Assembly: GCA_021713415.1 (NCBI GenBank)
Contig: JAKJJQ010000003.1
Location: forward strand, 50,005 to 114,004
Reading direction: 5' to 3'
DNA length: 64,000 nt
Source of the DNA: M0027 sp021713415
GTDB taxonomy: Bacteria; Pseudomonadota; Gammaproteobacteria; Francisellales; Francisellaceae
The notes beneath the pieces are model-generated. The model saw nothing but the letters and a program-made list of their open reading frames with translations, was not told where the DNA came from and did not search any database. How positions within the stretch are numbered: position 1 is the first letter of the stretch; each line of letters starts with the position of its first letter. This document shows positions 38,301 to 45,416 of the stretch, one piece after another. The translations under genes were made by a program, and so were the position numbers.

Positions 38301-39018
38301 TTGTCACAAATACACTATAAAATTGATCATTTAATAGAGCAATTTGATCACTTAAACTATCACTGACAATAACTTGTCTTTGCTCAGTTGTAATTAAAGG
38401 GTCTTCTTCTAATGCATTAACGTAATGCTGTATATAACTAGCTCGCTGTAAGTTTAATGTTGCATTATCTAATTGCTTTATTTGCTGCGAAATAATATCG
38501 AGTGCTGATTGATCTAAGCTACTTGGATCATCCTCTGATAGTATCCTATCAACCAGCGAAACTGTATAATCACCACAACGATAGCCATCTTTTTGTACTT
38601 GTTTCGTTGATAAAATATTAGTAAACCCTAATTGTGCTAACTCCTTTCTTCTATCTCCAGGAATACCACCGCCCATTGGATCAATAAAAATAGCTTTATT
38701 GGTTCCAGGAAACAAGATGATTGCCTCATTATGGGCCGCACCTGTATTAACTGGTATCACAAAGTGTTCATACGCATTCCAATTTTTACCATATGGTTGA
38801 CCTACTTTACGATAACCACTTCTACTGGTTGGTTCAGGGATAAAACGTTCCTCACCCAATAAATCATTATATCGGTTTAATGCAAACTCAATAGATGAAG
38901 CATCATCAAGGCCTGGTACAGAGACTGCTGTATTTAATTGTAACGACAATTTTTGACTAATTACTCGCTCAACAAATTTTGATTCTAACCAACTTGTTAA
39001 ACCAATATACTCTTTCAT
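32347..39018 (-). CDS. Giant effector-like protein: CE-clan protease-like domain, coiled coils, pentapeptide repeats; 2223 aa
   Basis: The N-terminal 160 residues contain a CE-clan cysteine protease (Ulp1/deubiquitinase-like) pattern. His96 lies in AAHNEAIILF, Asp113 in IFIDPMGG, Gln142 and Cys148 in QKDGYRCGDYTVSLVD; the Gln-to-Cys spacing of six equals that of Ulp1. Residues 340-1000 are helical coiled coils (KLEKEIQSLQAKALQ). Residues of about 1010-1380 form a pentapeptide-repeat block (DLSDCNLSNTNF, VRFDNCQINDVNFSNCTF), expected to fold as a right-handed quadrilateral helix. The rest is helical. No signal peptide or membrane segment. The ATG at 39018 follows AGGAGG by 6 bp; the frame extends to a TTG at 39051. 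It is first of three leftward effector-like genes. Protease activity, and ubiquitin or a ubiquitin-like protein as substrate, are inference. Confidence 0.75.
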   Translation of the reverse strand: MKEYIGLTSWLESKFVERVISQKLSLQLNTAVSVPGLDDASSIEFALNRYNDLLGEERFIPEPTSRSGYRKVGQPYGKNWNAYEHFVIPVNTGAAHNEAIILFPGTNKAIFIDPMGGGIPGDRRKELAQLGFTNILSTKQVQKDGYRCGDYTVSLVDRILSEDDPSSLDQSALDIISQQIKQLDNATLNLQRASYIQHYVNALEEDPLITTEQRQVIVSDSLSDQIALLNDQFYSVFVTTASDVAVSEHDRDARFRDSLIYRQYLSGSLSIGEAQSKLRRQGVDEEFIIKVEDTDTKFDFDLEILFDEMIIVDAYEVEDTVDRKSLMRQQKVAKLEKEIQSLQAKALQYSQLIYDAKKSKASDRSLWPEKSDAYADNCLLRQHYLKSKSNHIGLLNDMVESFGHVMLNSDQIDLNVEKSLLLKRFSQLAEVFPKIVSQLKDCGEVAELDRLIEAVSTPDKLTEGDLKKIQAIVTGAHFDQLVNQIKNVDLITRQVNELEQQIRKALISSPEFIHYRTDRQALVTKKSEIDITLMNLRYELSELFQEALKEDLSQVKREKILPMLNGFIQLEATFKPYIEDITDTLRSDEAEGLQALFQQAKELQVHYQKYNELVQQREERKNIYSDFQRFKDEKLGLGVNFHIINGLVNNAYQKYKKESDKKAEQKFGVWLDYSVSVYESGIENLTIKSLAKALFDVYNIITDRKGVNSKSEKYLLEQLASIGIRKEHLVSFEGLVDAISKLNMPEHKMFKQASQLANVYFDRRIELPYKAYMEAEKLLLDKERSLLDLEGKNIIQLNKIRHIVDNEVNVREKLLAYNKARESLQAVTNDFDKLNKGFEVLVHNGSLDDYAEKSLQGTLLELDHANKALNQLAIEDFNQRIKPLLHTESSTDLSIFFLELERINMHISALTHLSDEGVESKDKVLFGQLKLALLKRFEQFDNFKYEIAEKYERCKDVLAKDEKNFYATYQDLNQSINQVSGQMVNCQREVSKLVCWLTTHSSQAIHLPDDIILDFSGMDLRHVDLSKIKNAKGGDYDFSQVSFNNTVLGSISSVELETRLVEFRKVFNTPIDLKAIQSKQTLESEADALKLVIAQWNQNFPFLAVLDESEIGEINAYLELLYQKVKKNQGFSTNFANHMEKVNFRQASFSGKVGHSGVIFSEAKMPNKLSGIDLSDCNLSNTNFHQSMIDETTRLNHSVNNLGGAILKPTKGHSISLAGYTFDGRKEGMLPRDLRGVDLTGATISNLDLSKYIIDKTTILNNVTFNHVRFDNCQINDVNFSNCTFNERCSFRSNITDGQFNNCQFDSVNFGNYSQAQNFTISANFNHCHFKGSTNIWSGCDFTNSQFNEVHLDDLYIGDIRAPISGKKIVIDNLSGRHLDQVGDNNIWLNNRATQINNITAKQFISQLTTYMSDLKQAGKSASSIRSSVKKWVTEVVKSSLNDVSACNEILTEFNQWKLSTSNVLADKENPKWRLFNSYTEGKFLGINKGKVSEASVGGEIYQLIKQKSIQLQTSQKISDRDTYFLSEDQYIPKMMTMLLSGVDAAAIQERGFRLSAVENIERIRKGEATFDRKSLQRFNYFKANPEEYKDLNLSELREFVKTDLSEVHAQKKNYMATLKLLQDVLTYFPERIDQAMSALSPLELLHLSNALITLDAEGVGSELLSSEHKDRLIPEQFHVENTLAEFLKDSIEMSLSKMKKAEKAYFLQKFIKTPLTDQAILSQESIKNYLDDKIDARELVDSMEFPPINKFNVINELLLNFDNQYVFHQMKDIELHNQIAAKFIQCFDIEKFKEQRFSDVVKYFGENTSLSERDAKAKVSRLFKQFDIGKNPLSVNWPVSLNQDFEGCESYDQLSGIIASWARNNAEKQQINSFVSGVIYDAVRLYYKEVKFDREKVNKRLEGIASIDKKNHIHINIVESEKRLLNLSDLNQILAKLKGSRFISSVVNRSEKAFKAAIEEHSSTARNHFRPISGKGDMVITTEGDLKTGLSVTQGFLTLALSTPKLRETSTSFELTGSDRKSYSSERTQLRVKLSKLNACARVIESNLKRLGQNYAEIGRYESNIQRLKQSGGLLDSIIDFIEDNPSDQELITRNKQSIGIVRDSIKQTIKRLSENIDKAIVLFKELNQSYGDIFTKEDFKFLEGCKKELHKSLDLENINMQAHKIVKRITSKLDEIGYDRDKQDIREPVNDGVHPSRRTDKLFMVSASKKNQSTSELDQTY

Positions 39019-39519
39019 AGCAAACCTCCTAGCTAAAACACAACCAACCAATTATGAAAATTTTAAAAGACTTATTTTTGGAACTTTTCATCACCTTTAA
39101 ATCATATGACTTAATATTTAATCTCTCATATGTTTGATTATTAAATCAACTAATTATTTTAAGTTTTGCCATTTTAATTCCATTTTATTATTAATTAATT
39201 AATTGAAACATAATGATTTTATAAGAATAATAGTTATAATTTATATAAATAATGTTACATATTTTATAGAAGATTTATTTACAAAAGTTTAATCTTATTA
39301 TATAATCAGTCTCTTTTTTGCCGATCTTGAATTTACTTTCAAAGCAATCAACTATTTGTTTTATAATAAATAATTAAATAAATTTTTATTTTATCTTATA
39401 ATTGATTAATCAAACACAAAGATAATTAAATCGAATATTATTTTTACAGCATTTAAATATACTTCTATTCATCTATAATGGACTTTGCTTAAATAAACTT
39501 AAAAATTAGGAGACAAATT
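39019..39519. other. 501-bp AT-rich divergent intergenic region
   Basis: No ORF with gene-like composition, RNA gene or strong hairpin was seen. The stretch separates the leftward 2223-aa gene from the rightward Pro-rich gene, so it should contain both promoters. It is one of the most AT-rich parts of the window, which fits silencing by an H-NS-like protein or recent acquisition; both are inference. Confidence 0.5.
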
Positions 39520-39732
39520 ATGTCAAGCAGAAATAGAAATCAACAACCACCTAGAGCACCAAGATTAGCTCCACAAGCAGTACCTCATATCATTCCACCT
39601 TTAAATCTAAATGCTGCTCCCCAAGTACCTAACGCTCCAAGAAATGCGCCAAGATTAGGAGCTCAACAACCGCCTTCACCATTCAATCTAGGGCCAGCTT
39701 ATCCAGACCCAAGTTTTGGCTTTAATTACTAA
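39520..39732 (+). CDS. Small Pro/Asn/Gln-rich protein, 70 aa
   Basis: 70 residues with no predicted fold. It is very rich in Pro, Ala, Asn, Gln and Arg, without Cys or Lys. It contains two imperfect copies of an A-P-R-(N-A-P-R)-L-[AG]-x-Q element (APRLAPQ near residue 13, NAPRLGAQQPP near 42) and ends in an aromatic tail (PSFGFNY). No signal peptide. A strong TTAGGAGAC ribosome-binding site supports real translation. It is divergent from the 2223-aa gene and followed after 132 bp by the lpoB-like gene. Composition resembles short disordered scaffold or secreted peptides; the function is unknown. Confidence 0.65.
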   Translation: MSSRNRNQQPPRAPRLAPQAVPHIIPPLNLNAAPQVPNAPRNAPRLGAQQPPSPFNLGPAYPDPSFGFNY

Positions 39733-39864
39733 TAGATTAATTTCTATTAATAAAATTTATATGTCATAACAAACTTATAATTTCCTTAGCGAATAGCAAT
39801 TAATTTCGCTATAATTCCTACAGAATATTAAGATTTATTTAAATTAAAACCGTAGGAGTCAAGA

Positions 39865-40482
39865 ATGATTAAATCTAAGGCAAATTTTATTACTGCCCTT
39901 TTTAGTGGAATCTTACTAATCACTTTTTTAGCTGGATGCTCGCCAAAAGTTGAATATACTAATCCCGATGATGTTGATACAACATCAATTGATTTTAGCT
40001 CAACTGACCTTCAGGTAACGACACAAAAAATGGTTGATAGTATGCTTCAGTCACAGAATATCAAACGCATTACTGACTTCGGTAAAAAACAGCCAGTTGT
40101 ATTCTTTAGCGGCATTCGTAATGAAACCAATGAACATATTAATACTAATATGCTAGAGAATACTGTATCCACTCGCATAATTAATAGTGGCTACTTCCAG
40201 TTTACTGATATGAAGCAAGTCCAAGCGATGAAAGAGCAGATGGAATATCAAAAACAATCTGGCATGGTTGATCAAAAAACTGCTGTTGCAATGGGCCATC
40301 AATTAGGCGCACATTACATGATTACTGGTAGCATTGCTAATATCGATGCTAAAGGTTCTTCACAACAGTCTATATTTTTCTTAATTACCTTAAAAATGCT
40401 TGATTTACAAACTGGTACTATTGTTTGGCAAGCAGAAAAGCAAATCAGAAAAGTTCAAAAGAAAACACTTTTTGGCTGGTAA
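39865..40482 (+). CDS. LpoB-like penicillin-binding protein activator lipoprotein
   Basis: A 205-aa lipoprotein with signal peptide and lipobox LAGC (Cys near residue 25). The mature part is an LpoB/CsgG N-domain-like alpha/beta fold: VVFFSGIRNETNEHINTNMLENTVSTRII, then GAHYMITGSIANID and DLQTGTIVWQAEKQIRK. In E. coli LpoB spans the periplasm from the outer membrane and activates PBP1b. An AGGAG element lies 7 bp before the ATG. It heads a three-gene run with a CsgG-like protein and a COG3014 lipoprotein, an association also seen in other gammaproteobacteria. Which PBP it serves, if any, is not shown here. Confidence 0.85.
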   Translation: MIKSKANFITALFSGILLITFLAGCSPKVEYTNPDDVDTTSIDFSSTDLQVTTQKMVDSMLQSQNIKRITDFGKKQPVVFFSGIRNETNEHINTNMLENTVSTRIINSGYFQFTDMKQVQAMKEQMEYQKQSGMVDQKTAVAMGHQLGAHYMITGSIANIDAKGSSQQSIFFLITLKMLDLQTGTIVWQAEKQIRKVQKKTLFGW

Positions 40483-40531
40483 TTAAAGTCAATTGAAGTT
40501 TTTGTCCATTAACAGATAAATGGAGGAAACA

Positions 40532-41509
40532 ATGAAACGTTTATCTTATTTCTCTTTAATTTTTGCTATATTATTAAGCCTTGTTTCTATTAATGTCTAT
40601 GCAAATCCAACATTAACCACTGAAACAAGGGATATTCAAGGCCAAGGTGATACGCTTAATTTAGCTATTTCAAATGCCATCATTAATGGTGTCTCTGAAG
40701 TTAATGGTACTTATGTTAATTCAATCAATGCCGTGATTAATGAAAAAGCCATTGCAAAAGGTTATGTAACTATTGGTAATCAAAGCTATCCAGTTAGTGC
40801 CGATATTTTATCTCAAGATAATATAAGCGCTGTAAAAGCAGCAACAGCCGGCACTGTACTTAACTATCAATTAATCAAAAAAGAACAAAAAGATAATCAG
40901 TGGTATGTGACACTAAAAATGACCTTTGCCCAATATAAAGGTATTAGTAAATCAGATGCGCATGCTAAAAAATATTCTTTTGCTGTTCTACCATTTCAAT
41001 TAGCACCCTCTGCAGCTGAAGGCCCTATTGCACCTAATCGTAGCATTAGTCTTTTAAACCAATCTCTTGTAACTGACATCAGCCAATCAGGTCAGTTTCG
41101 TATGATTGATCGCAATAATGCCGATCTTTCACAATATGCAAAAGAGGCAGCGATTCTAGCAAGTGGAAATGTTAATAACTTAGATAAAGCTCGCCTAAGT
41201 CAAATGATTGGTGCAGATTATCTATTAGTTGGTACCATTGATCAATTAAATATCAAAAATGAAAAACAAAAATTTTATGGCTCAAGCTTTGATCACTATG
41301 TTGCTTCAACAACAATTAATTTTCGATTAGTTGAAATGGCAACAATGGAAATTCTCTATGCCGACACTGTCACTGTTAGCATTCCTGAAGATCAAATTAC
41401 TAAATTATTACAAGACCCAGATAATGATCTTAAAACTGTTGAACGACTATTAATTAATAAAGCAAGTCGCGCTATTAGTGAAAAAGTTATCAATCAAACC
41501 AAATCATAG
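40532..41509 (+). CDS. Secreted CsgG/LpoB-related protein
   Basis: 325 aa with signal peptide (MKRLSYFSLIFAILLSLVSINVYA). An N-terminal domain of about 120 residues (TTETRDIQGQGDTLNLAISNAIINGVSEVNG) is followed by an LpoB/CsgG-like domain (YSFAVLPFQ, MIGADYLLVGTIDQL, INFRLVEMATMEILYADTV). It probably acts in the periplasm or at the outer membrane with its neighbours. An ATG at 40520 lies inside the ribosome-binding site; the ATG at 40532, five bases after GGAGG, is preferred. The next gene starts 9 bp after its stop. The duplication of the LpoB-like fold next to the true LpoB-like lipoprotein suggests a joint envelope complex. Confidence 0.78.
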   Translation: MKRLSYFSLIFAILLSLVSINVYANPTLTTETRDIQGQGDTLNLAISNAIINGVSEVNGTYVNSINAVINEKAIAKGYVTIGNQSYPVSADILSQDNISAVKAATAGTVLNYQLIKKEQKDNQWYVTLKMTFAQYKGISKSDAHAKKYSFAVLPFQLAPSAAEGPIAPNRSISLLNQSLVTDISQSGQFRMIDRNNADLSQYAKEAAILASGNVNNLDKARLSQMIGADYLLVGTIDQLNIKNEKQKFYGSSFDHYVASTTINFRLVEMATMEILYADTVTVSIPEDQITKLLQDPDNDLKTVERLLINKASRAISEKVINQTKS

Positions 41510-41518
41510 AGCTTATCG

Positions 41519-42892
41519 ATGCTTAAACAACTTCAATTAATCATTATTATCTTACTTGCCATTACCATAACTGGCTGTGCAACACTACAAAGCGCTTATC
41601 CAAAAAAAATGCAATCAACTAAAAAAGATGTTGCTAAAAATAATGCCCAAGCTGCCATCAAAGCTTATAAAGATGAATTTTCAGAAAGCCAAGATCCTAA
41701 TCTTTACGCACTTGAATTAGGTCGCATCAATCAACTCAATAATGAAAATAAAACATCACTTAATGATTATGCAAATGTCATATCTTCCGTACGTCAAGCA
41801 CAAATGAAAGCAAAAATTCAAGTCTCAAAAATGCTTTCAGGTGCAGGTGCACTTGCAACCAGTGACCTTGAACTTGCCTATGATGTCCCTGATTATGAAC
41901 AAACATTTTTATATGCCTATCAAGCAAAAAATTATTTGGCATTAAATGATCTATCCAATGCGTTAGTATCTATTCGTAGACTTTCTCAAGCCCAAGCTTG
42001 GATTCAAAGACAAAAAGATATCTCAACCCAAGGCAACAAAAAAATTGAAGATGATTATAGTCAATTTGGTATTAAACAAAGTGACCTTGACATAAGTAAA
42101 CATAAAGAAATTGCTTCTATGCAAGAGCAAGTAAAAAATATAGCCAATGCCTATGAAAATGGTTTTGCCTATTATCTTGAAGCGATTCTTTATGAGGCCG
42201 ATGATTATGATTATAATGATGCATTTATCTCTATCAAAAATGCACTTCGCTTAATCCCAGATAACCCTTATGTTAAAGATACTTATCAACAAATGAAAGT
42301 CGGTTTTAATGGTGGCAACCCATTTGGTCAGAAAGGACGAGTTGTTGTGCTTTATGAATCTGGCCTTGTTGAAGCTAAAAAAGCATTCTACTTGCCACTG
42401 CCATTAGGTAATCTAGGTATTCAAAACTTAGCTATTCCTTATTATAGTCATGCAAATGCTCCCATTCATAGCACAATTGTCAGTGTTAAGTCAAATAACC
42501 ATCAATTACAATCAGGTAAAACAGCACTGCTAGTTGATACTAACCTTTTAGCAGCTAAATCACTAACTGAGCAATACCCTGCAATTATTACACGCGAAGT
42601 ATTAAGACTTATTTTTAAATCATTAGCTACCTATCAACTACACAAAGATGCTGGCTTTGCAGGCTGGATTGCAGGGTCTGTCTATAGTATTGTTACTTCA
42701 AAAGCTGATTTAAGAAGCTGGCTATTATTACCTCAAAGCGTTCAGCTATATGAATCGCTCCTCGACAAAGGTAATTATACGATCATGGTTGGTTCCCAAC
42801 AGAAAAAAATCACCATTAACCCACAAAAAACTACGCTTGTTTGGGTTAACCATATTGGAAGCTTCTTTAATATCGATGTTTATGAACTTTAA
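41519..42892 (+). CDS. COG3014-type lipoprotein
   Basis: A 457-aa outer-membrane lipoprotein with lipobox ITGC (Cys20). The mature part has TPR-like helical pairs (TFLYAYQAKNYLALNDLSNALVSIRRL, YYLEAILYEADDYDYNDAFISIKNALRLIP). A beta-rich C-terminal half follows (GRVVVLYESGLVEAKKAFYLPLP...). This arrangement matches the COG3014 proteins encoded with lpoB/csgG-like genes. The function is unknown; an envelope assembly role with the two preceding proteins is inferred from the tight spacing (9 bp). Confidence 0.78.
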   Translation: MLKQLQLIIIILLAITITGCATLQSAYPKKMQSTKKDVAKNNAQAAIKAYKDEFSESQDPNLYALELGRINQLNNENKTSLNDYANVISSVRQAQMKAKIQVSKMLSGAGALATSDLELAYDVPDYEQTFLYAYQAKNYLALNDLSNALVSIRRLSQAQAWIQRQKDISTQGNKKIEDDYSQFGIKQSDLDISKHKEIASMQEQVKNIANAYENGFAYYLEAILYEADDYDYNDAFISIKNALRLIPDNPYVKDTYQQMKVGFNGGNPFGQKGRVVVLYESGLVEAKKAFYLPLPLGNLGIQNLAIPYYSHANAPIHSTIVSVKSNNHQLQSGKTALLVDTNLLAAKSLTEQYPAIITREVLRLIFKSLATYQLHKDAGFAGWIAGSVYSIVTSKADLRSWLLLPQSVQLYESLLDKGNYTIMVGSQQKKITINPQKTTLVWVNHIGSFFNIDVYEL

Positions 42893-42910
42893 AATAAAGG
42901 AATGAATTTA

Positions 42911-43696
42911 ATGGATAATTTTGATCAAATTATTGATGAATATCCAATTGAATATTGCCAGCAATTAGAACTAGCCTATGGCGATGGCATGATGTCTGAA
43001 GGTGGTACAAAAGCCATTGATACTTTGTTTACCGATATTGATTTAAATAATAAAATCATTTATGAGATTGGTTGTGGCCTTGGTGGTATGGCTTATTACT
43101 TAGCTAAACACTACCATCCAAAAATAATGATTGCTTCTGATATTAACCCTGATTTAATCAACTATAGCCGAAATAAATGGCCAACATTAACTAATTTAAA
43201 CTTTCACCATGCAAATCAACCTAATCACATAGATTTTTTAGATAACTATTTTGACATTATTACTAGTAAAGGTGTTCTAGTTCACTTAAAAAATAAAAAA
43301 CCACTCTATCAAGAGATATACAGAACTTTAAGTTCAGGTGGTGTTTTTGTACTTAATGATTGGTTAAGTAAATGCGCTTATTCATTTGGCAAAGCACTCG
43401 ATAAAATGGCTGAAACAGAAGGCTTATCACTTTTTCCAGTTACTGAAAATGAATATCTTCATCTTTTAAAATCAATTGGATTTATAAATCTTAAACTTAT
43501 TGATCAAACCAAAGAATATGCCATTTATAATACTGAAATTGTTGAGCATTTATCATCTAAAGCAATTAAAGATCAATTTATTGGCCAATTTGGTGAGCAA
43601 GCTTATAATGAAATTAAATTAGGTTATCAGCTAACAGCAGATGCAATGAATCAAGGCGATGTGATTGTAAAAAATATTTACGCCTATAAACCGTAG
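42911..43696 (+). CDS. SAM-dependent methyltransferase, phosphoethanolamine methyltransferase-like
   Basis: A 261-aa class I methyltransferase. The N-terminal YGDGMMSEGGT and motif I YEIGCGLGGMAYYLAK, followed by IASDINPDLI and the later DIITSKGVLVHL, resemble plant/Plasmodium phosphoethanolamine N-methyltransferases, which methylate phosphoethanolamine toward phosphocholine. Phosphocholine use is known in host-adapted bacteria, but the substrate here is inferred. An ATG at 42902 abuts AAAGGA; the ATG at 42911, nine bases after it, is more likely. It follows the lipoprotein gene closely and precedes cutA, so it may share their transcript. Confidence 0.72.
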   Translation: MDNFDQIIDEYPIEYCQQLELAYGDGMMSEGGTKAIDTLFTDIDLNNKIIYEIGCGLGGMAYYLAKHYHPKIMIASDINPDLINYSRNKWPTLTNLNFHHANQPNHIDFLDNYFDIITSKGVLVHLKNKKPLYQEIYRTLSSGGVFVLNDWLSKCAYSFGKALDKMAETEGLSLFPVTENEYLHLLKSIGFINLKLIDQTKEYAIYNTEIVEHLSSKAIKDQFIGQFGEQAYNEIKLGYQLTADAMNQGDVIVKNIYAYKP

Positions 43697-43710
43697 AATG
43701 GATAGTAACT

Positions 43711-44031
43711 ATGGATAGCCCAAAATATCAAATGCTACTTGTTAGCATACCTAAAAATCAATCGACAAAAATGGCTGAGTTATTGGTTGAATCTAATTTA
43801 GCAGCCTGTGTCAATATTATGCCAACAATAGAATCAGTTTACCTTTGGCAAGGAAAAATTCATAAGGATGCTGAGTCATTATTAATCATTAAATCAACAG
43901 CAGATAAATATGCTCAGCTTGAAAGTCTTATTTTAAAACATCATCCATATGATGTACCTGAAATTATCGCTTTTGATATCACCAGTGGGCATAAAAATTA
44001 CTTAAACTGGATTTCTGAAACCTTAACATAG
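43711..44031 (+). CDS. cutA: Divalent-cation tolerance protein CutA
   Basis: A 106-aa protein of the CutA1 family, which forms very stable trimers with a ferredoxin-like fold. Conserved elements are LAACVNIMPTIESVYLWQGKI, LLIIKSTADKY and HPYDVPEIIAFDI. Linked to copper and other divalent-metal tolerance in E. coli, though the direct role is debated. It starts 15 bp after the methyltransferase and is followed by 82 bp. A well-supported family assignment. Confidence 0.94.
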   Translation: MDSPKYQMLLVSIPKNQSTKMAELLVESNLAACVNIMPTIESVYLWQGKIHKDAESLLIIKSTADKYAQLESLILKHHPYDVPEIIAFDITSGHKNYLNWISETLT

Positions 44032-44113
44032 AGTTTATTAAGCAATAAAAATTAACTTATTTATCTTTTGAAATACAATTATCGTTTCGTTATAATGCTC
44101 AGAGTAATTAACA

Positions 44114-44695
44114 ATGGATACGTTAAGTAAACTCATGTCAGCTATTGAAAGCCTCAATCTAATCTATCAAACGCGGATACAGCGTATAGAGCACACCATG
44201 AAGCGTAAGAAAATACGCTCGATACGTGAATTAGCTCGCCTAACTGGCGTTGATTTATGTGGGCTCAGTAAAGGAATGAATGGTTCAGGACATATCAACG
44301 AAAAAAATGCGCGCCGTATTGAGCAAATGCTTAAATTACCTTCACTATATCTTGATGGTGTTAAAACACTTGAATATGATATTCCTGTCTATGCACTAGA
44401 AGACTATCCCAAGAAAAAACCTATTTATACCATTTCAAAGGCGATATCAGATAATCATTTTTTTATTGAAATTACTGAAGAAGATCCATCGGTATGCATT
44501 AAACCAGGCTATAGGCTTCTATTTATCCCAAATGCTGATATGTTTGAAACGAGCATCAACGATATCTGTTTATTTAAGTTCAAAGGCAAATATAAAATTG
44601 GCCTTTATAAAGGGCTTTCCTTTATGTCAGGCAATGTGGGTTACTCAGCTTCGATGGTTGAATTAATTGCTAAGTGCTTAAGAATTTATTTATAA
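44114..44695 (+). CDS. HTH transcriptional regulator with S24-like C-terminal region
   Basis: 193 aa. Residues of about 30-80 form a helix-turn-helix of the phage-repressor type (IRSIRELARLTGVDLCGLSKGMNG...NARRIEQML). The C-terminal half has the layout of LexA/CI-like S24 domains (IKPGYRLLFIPNADMFETSINDICLFKFKGKYKIGLYKG), but I do not see the catalytic Ser-Lys pair in its usual context. Autocleavage therefore seems unlikely. Target genes are unknown; the rightward neighbour is a VUT-family transporter. The start is ATG at 44114; an upstream SD is weak. Confidence 0.7.
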   Translation: MDTLSKLMSAIESLNLIYQTRIQRIEHTMKRKKIRSIRELARLTGVDLCGLSKGMNGSGHINEKNARRIEQMLKLPSLYLDGVKTLEYDIPVYALEDYPKKKPIYTISKAISDNHFFIEITEEDPSVCIKPGYRLLFIPNADMFETSINDICLFKFKGKYKIGLYKGLSFMSGNVGYSASMVELIAKCLRIYL

Positions 44696-44739
44696 TCCAC
44701 ATTGAAATTGACAATTTAAGCATTTAAAAGGAATTTCAA

Positions 44740-45381
44740 ATGGAACCCAAAGCCTTAACATTTAGTCAAAAGCTTTTAATTATTATCTCATCACTATCTA
44801 TCGCTGCAGTGACGGCAAGTGATCTATTAACTTATAAACTGTTTCAATTTCATAATATTATAGGCTCCGCTTCTTTATTTATATTTCCCTTAGTTTACTT
44901 ACTAAGTGATATCGTTACTGAGCTATATGGTAGAAAAGCTGCACGCTTCCTACTTTATATAACACTTATTTGTGAATGCTTATTTGATGTTGGTTTAAGC
45001 CTAATCATTCAACTACCATCTCCTAGTACTTTTCATACACAAAATGCTTATGACCATGTATTAGGCGCTTTAGCTCGAGTTTACTGGGGTGGATTAATTG
45101 CGCTAATTATCAGTGCACTTGTTAATATCAGTATTATGTCGTTTTTAAAGAAAAAACTTGCAGGTAAAGCTTATAGTATTAGAAGTTTTTCATCTACAAT
45201 GATTGGATTAATCTTATTTACAACCATTGGCTACTTTATCTGGTTTTATGGTATTGAAAGTACAGCTACCATCATAGAACTTATCCTTGTTTCACTACTA
45301 TCAAAATTAATCGTTGTCATTATTATGCTAATCCCTATTACACTATTAATCAAAATACTTAAAAAAAGAATCATTGATTGA
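44740..45381 (+). CDS. Queuosine-precursor transporter family (VUT/YhhQ-like) protein
   Basis: 213 aa with six hydrophobic segments and the VUT-family core FPLVYLLSDIVTELYGRKAARFLLY. The best-studied member, E. coli YhhQ, imports queuosine precursors (preQ0/preQ1). Here the gene sits beside sugar-acid catabolic genes, and a second more divergent member lies at 47.4 kb, so the real substrate could differ. A good AAAAGGAA ribosome-binding site precedes the ATG. The stop is followed immediately by one copy of a 28-bp direct repeat. Confidence 0.84.
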   Translation: MEPKALTFSQKLLIIISSLSIAAVTASDLLTYKLFQFHNIIGSASLFIFPLVYLLSDIVTELYGRKAARFLLYITLICECLFDVGLSLIIQLPSPSTFHTQNAYDHVLGALARVYWGGLIALIISALVNISIMSFLKKKLAGKAYSIRSFSSTMIGLILFTTIGYFIWFYGIESTATIIELILVSLLSKLIVVIIMLIPITLLIKILKKRIID

Positions 45382-45388
45382 TATTGGC

Positions 45389-45416
45389 ATATTGACTTCT
45401 TTTAGAATTCTTTTAT
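45389..45416 (+). repeat. 28-bp direct repeat, left copy
   Basis: Begins ATATTGACTTCTTTTA and ends AATTCTTTTAT. It matches 46718-46745 with one mismatch (G at 45405, A in the other copy). It covers the stop codon of the leftward dehydratase gene and starts 8 bp after the VUT gene. The two copies flank the dehydratase. Confidence 0.85.

Noticed and set aside
32335..39051. TTG start at 39051 for the giant protein
   Set aside because: The extra residues contain the AGGAGG element; the ATG at 39018 sits at the proper distance from it.
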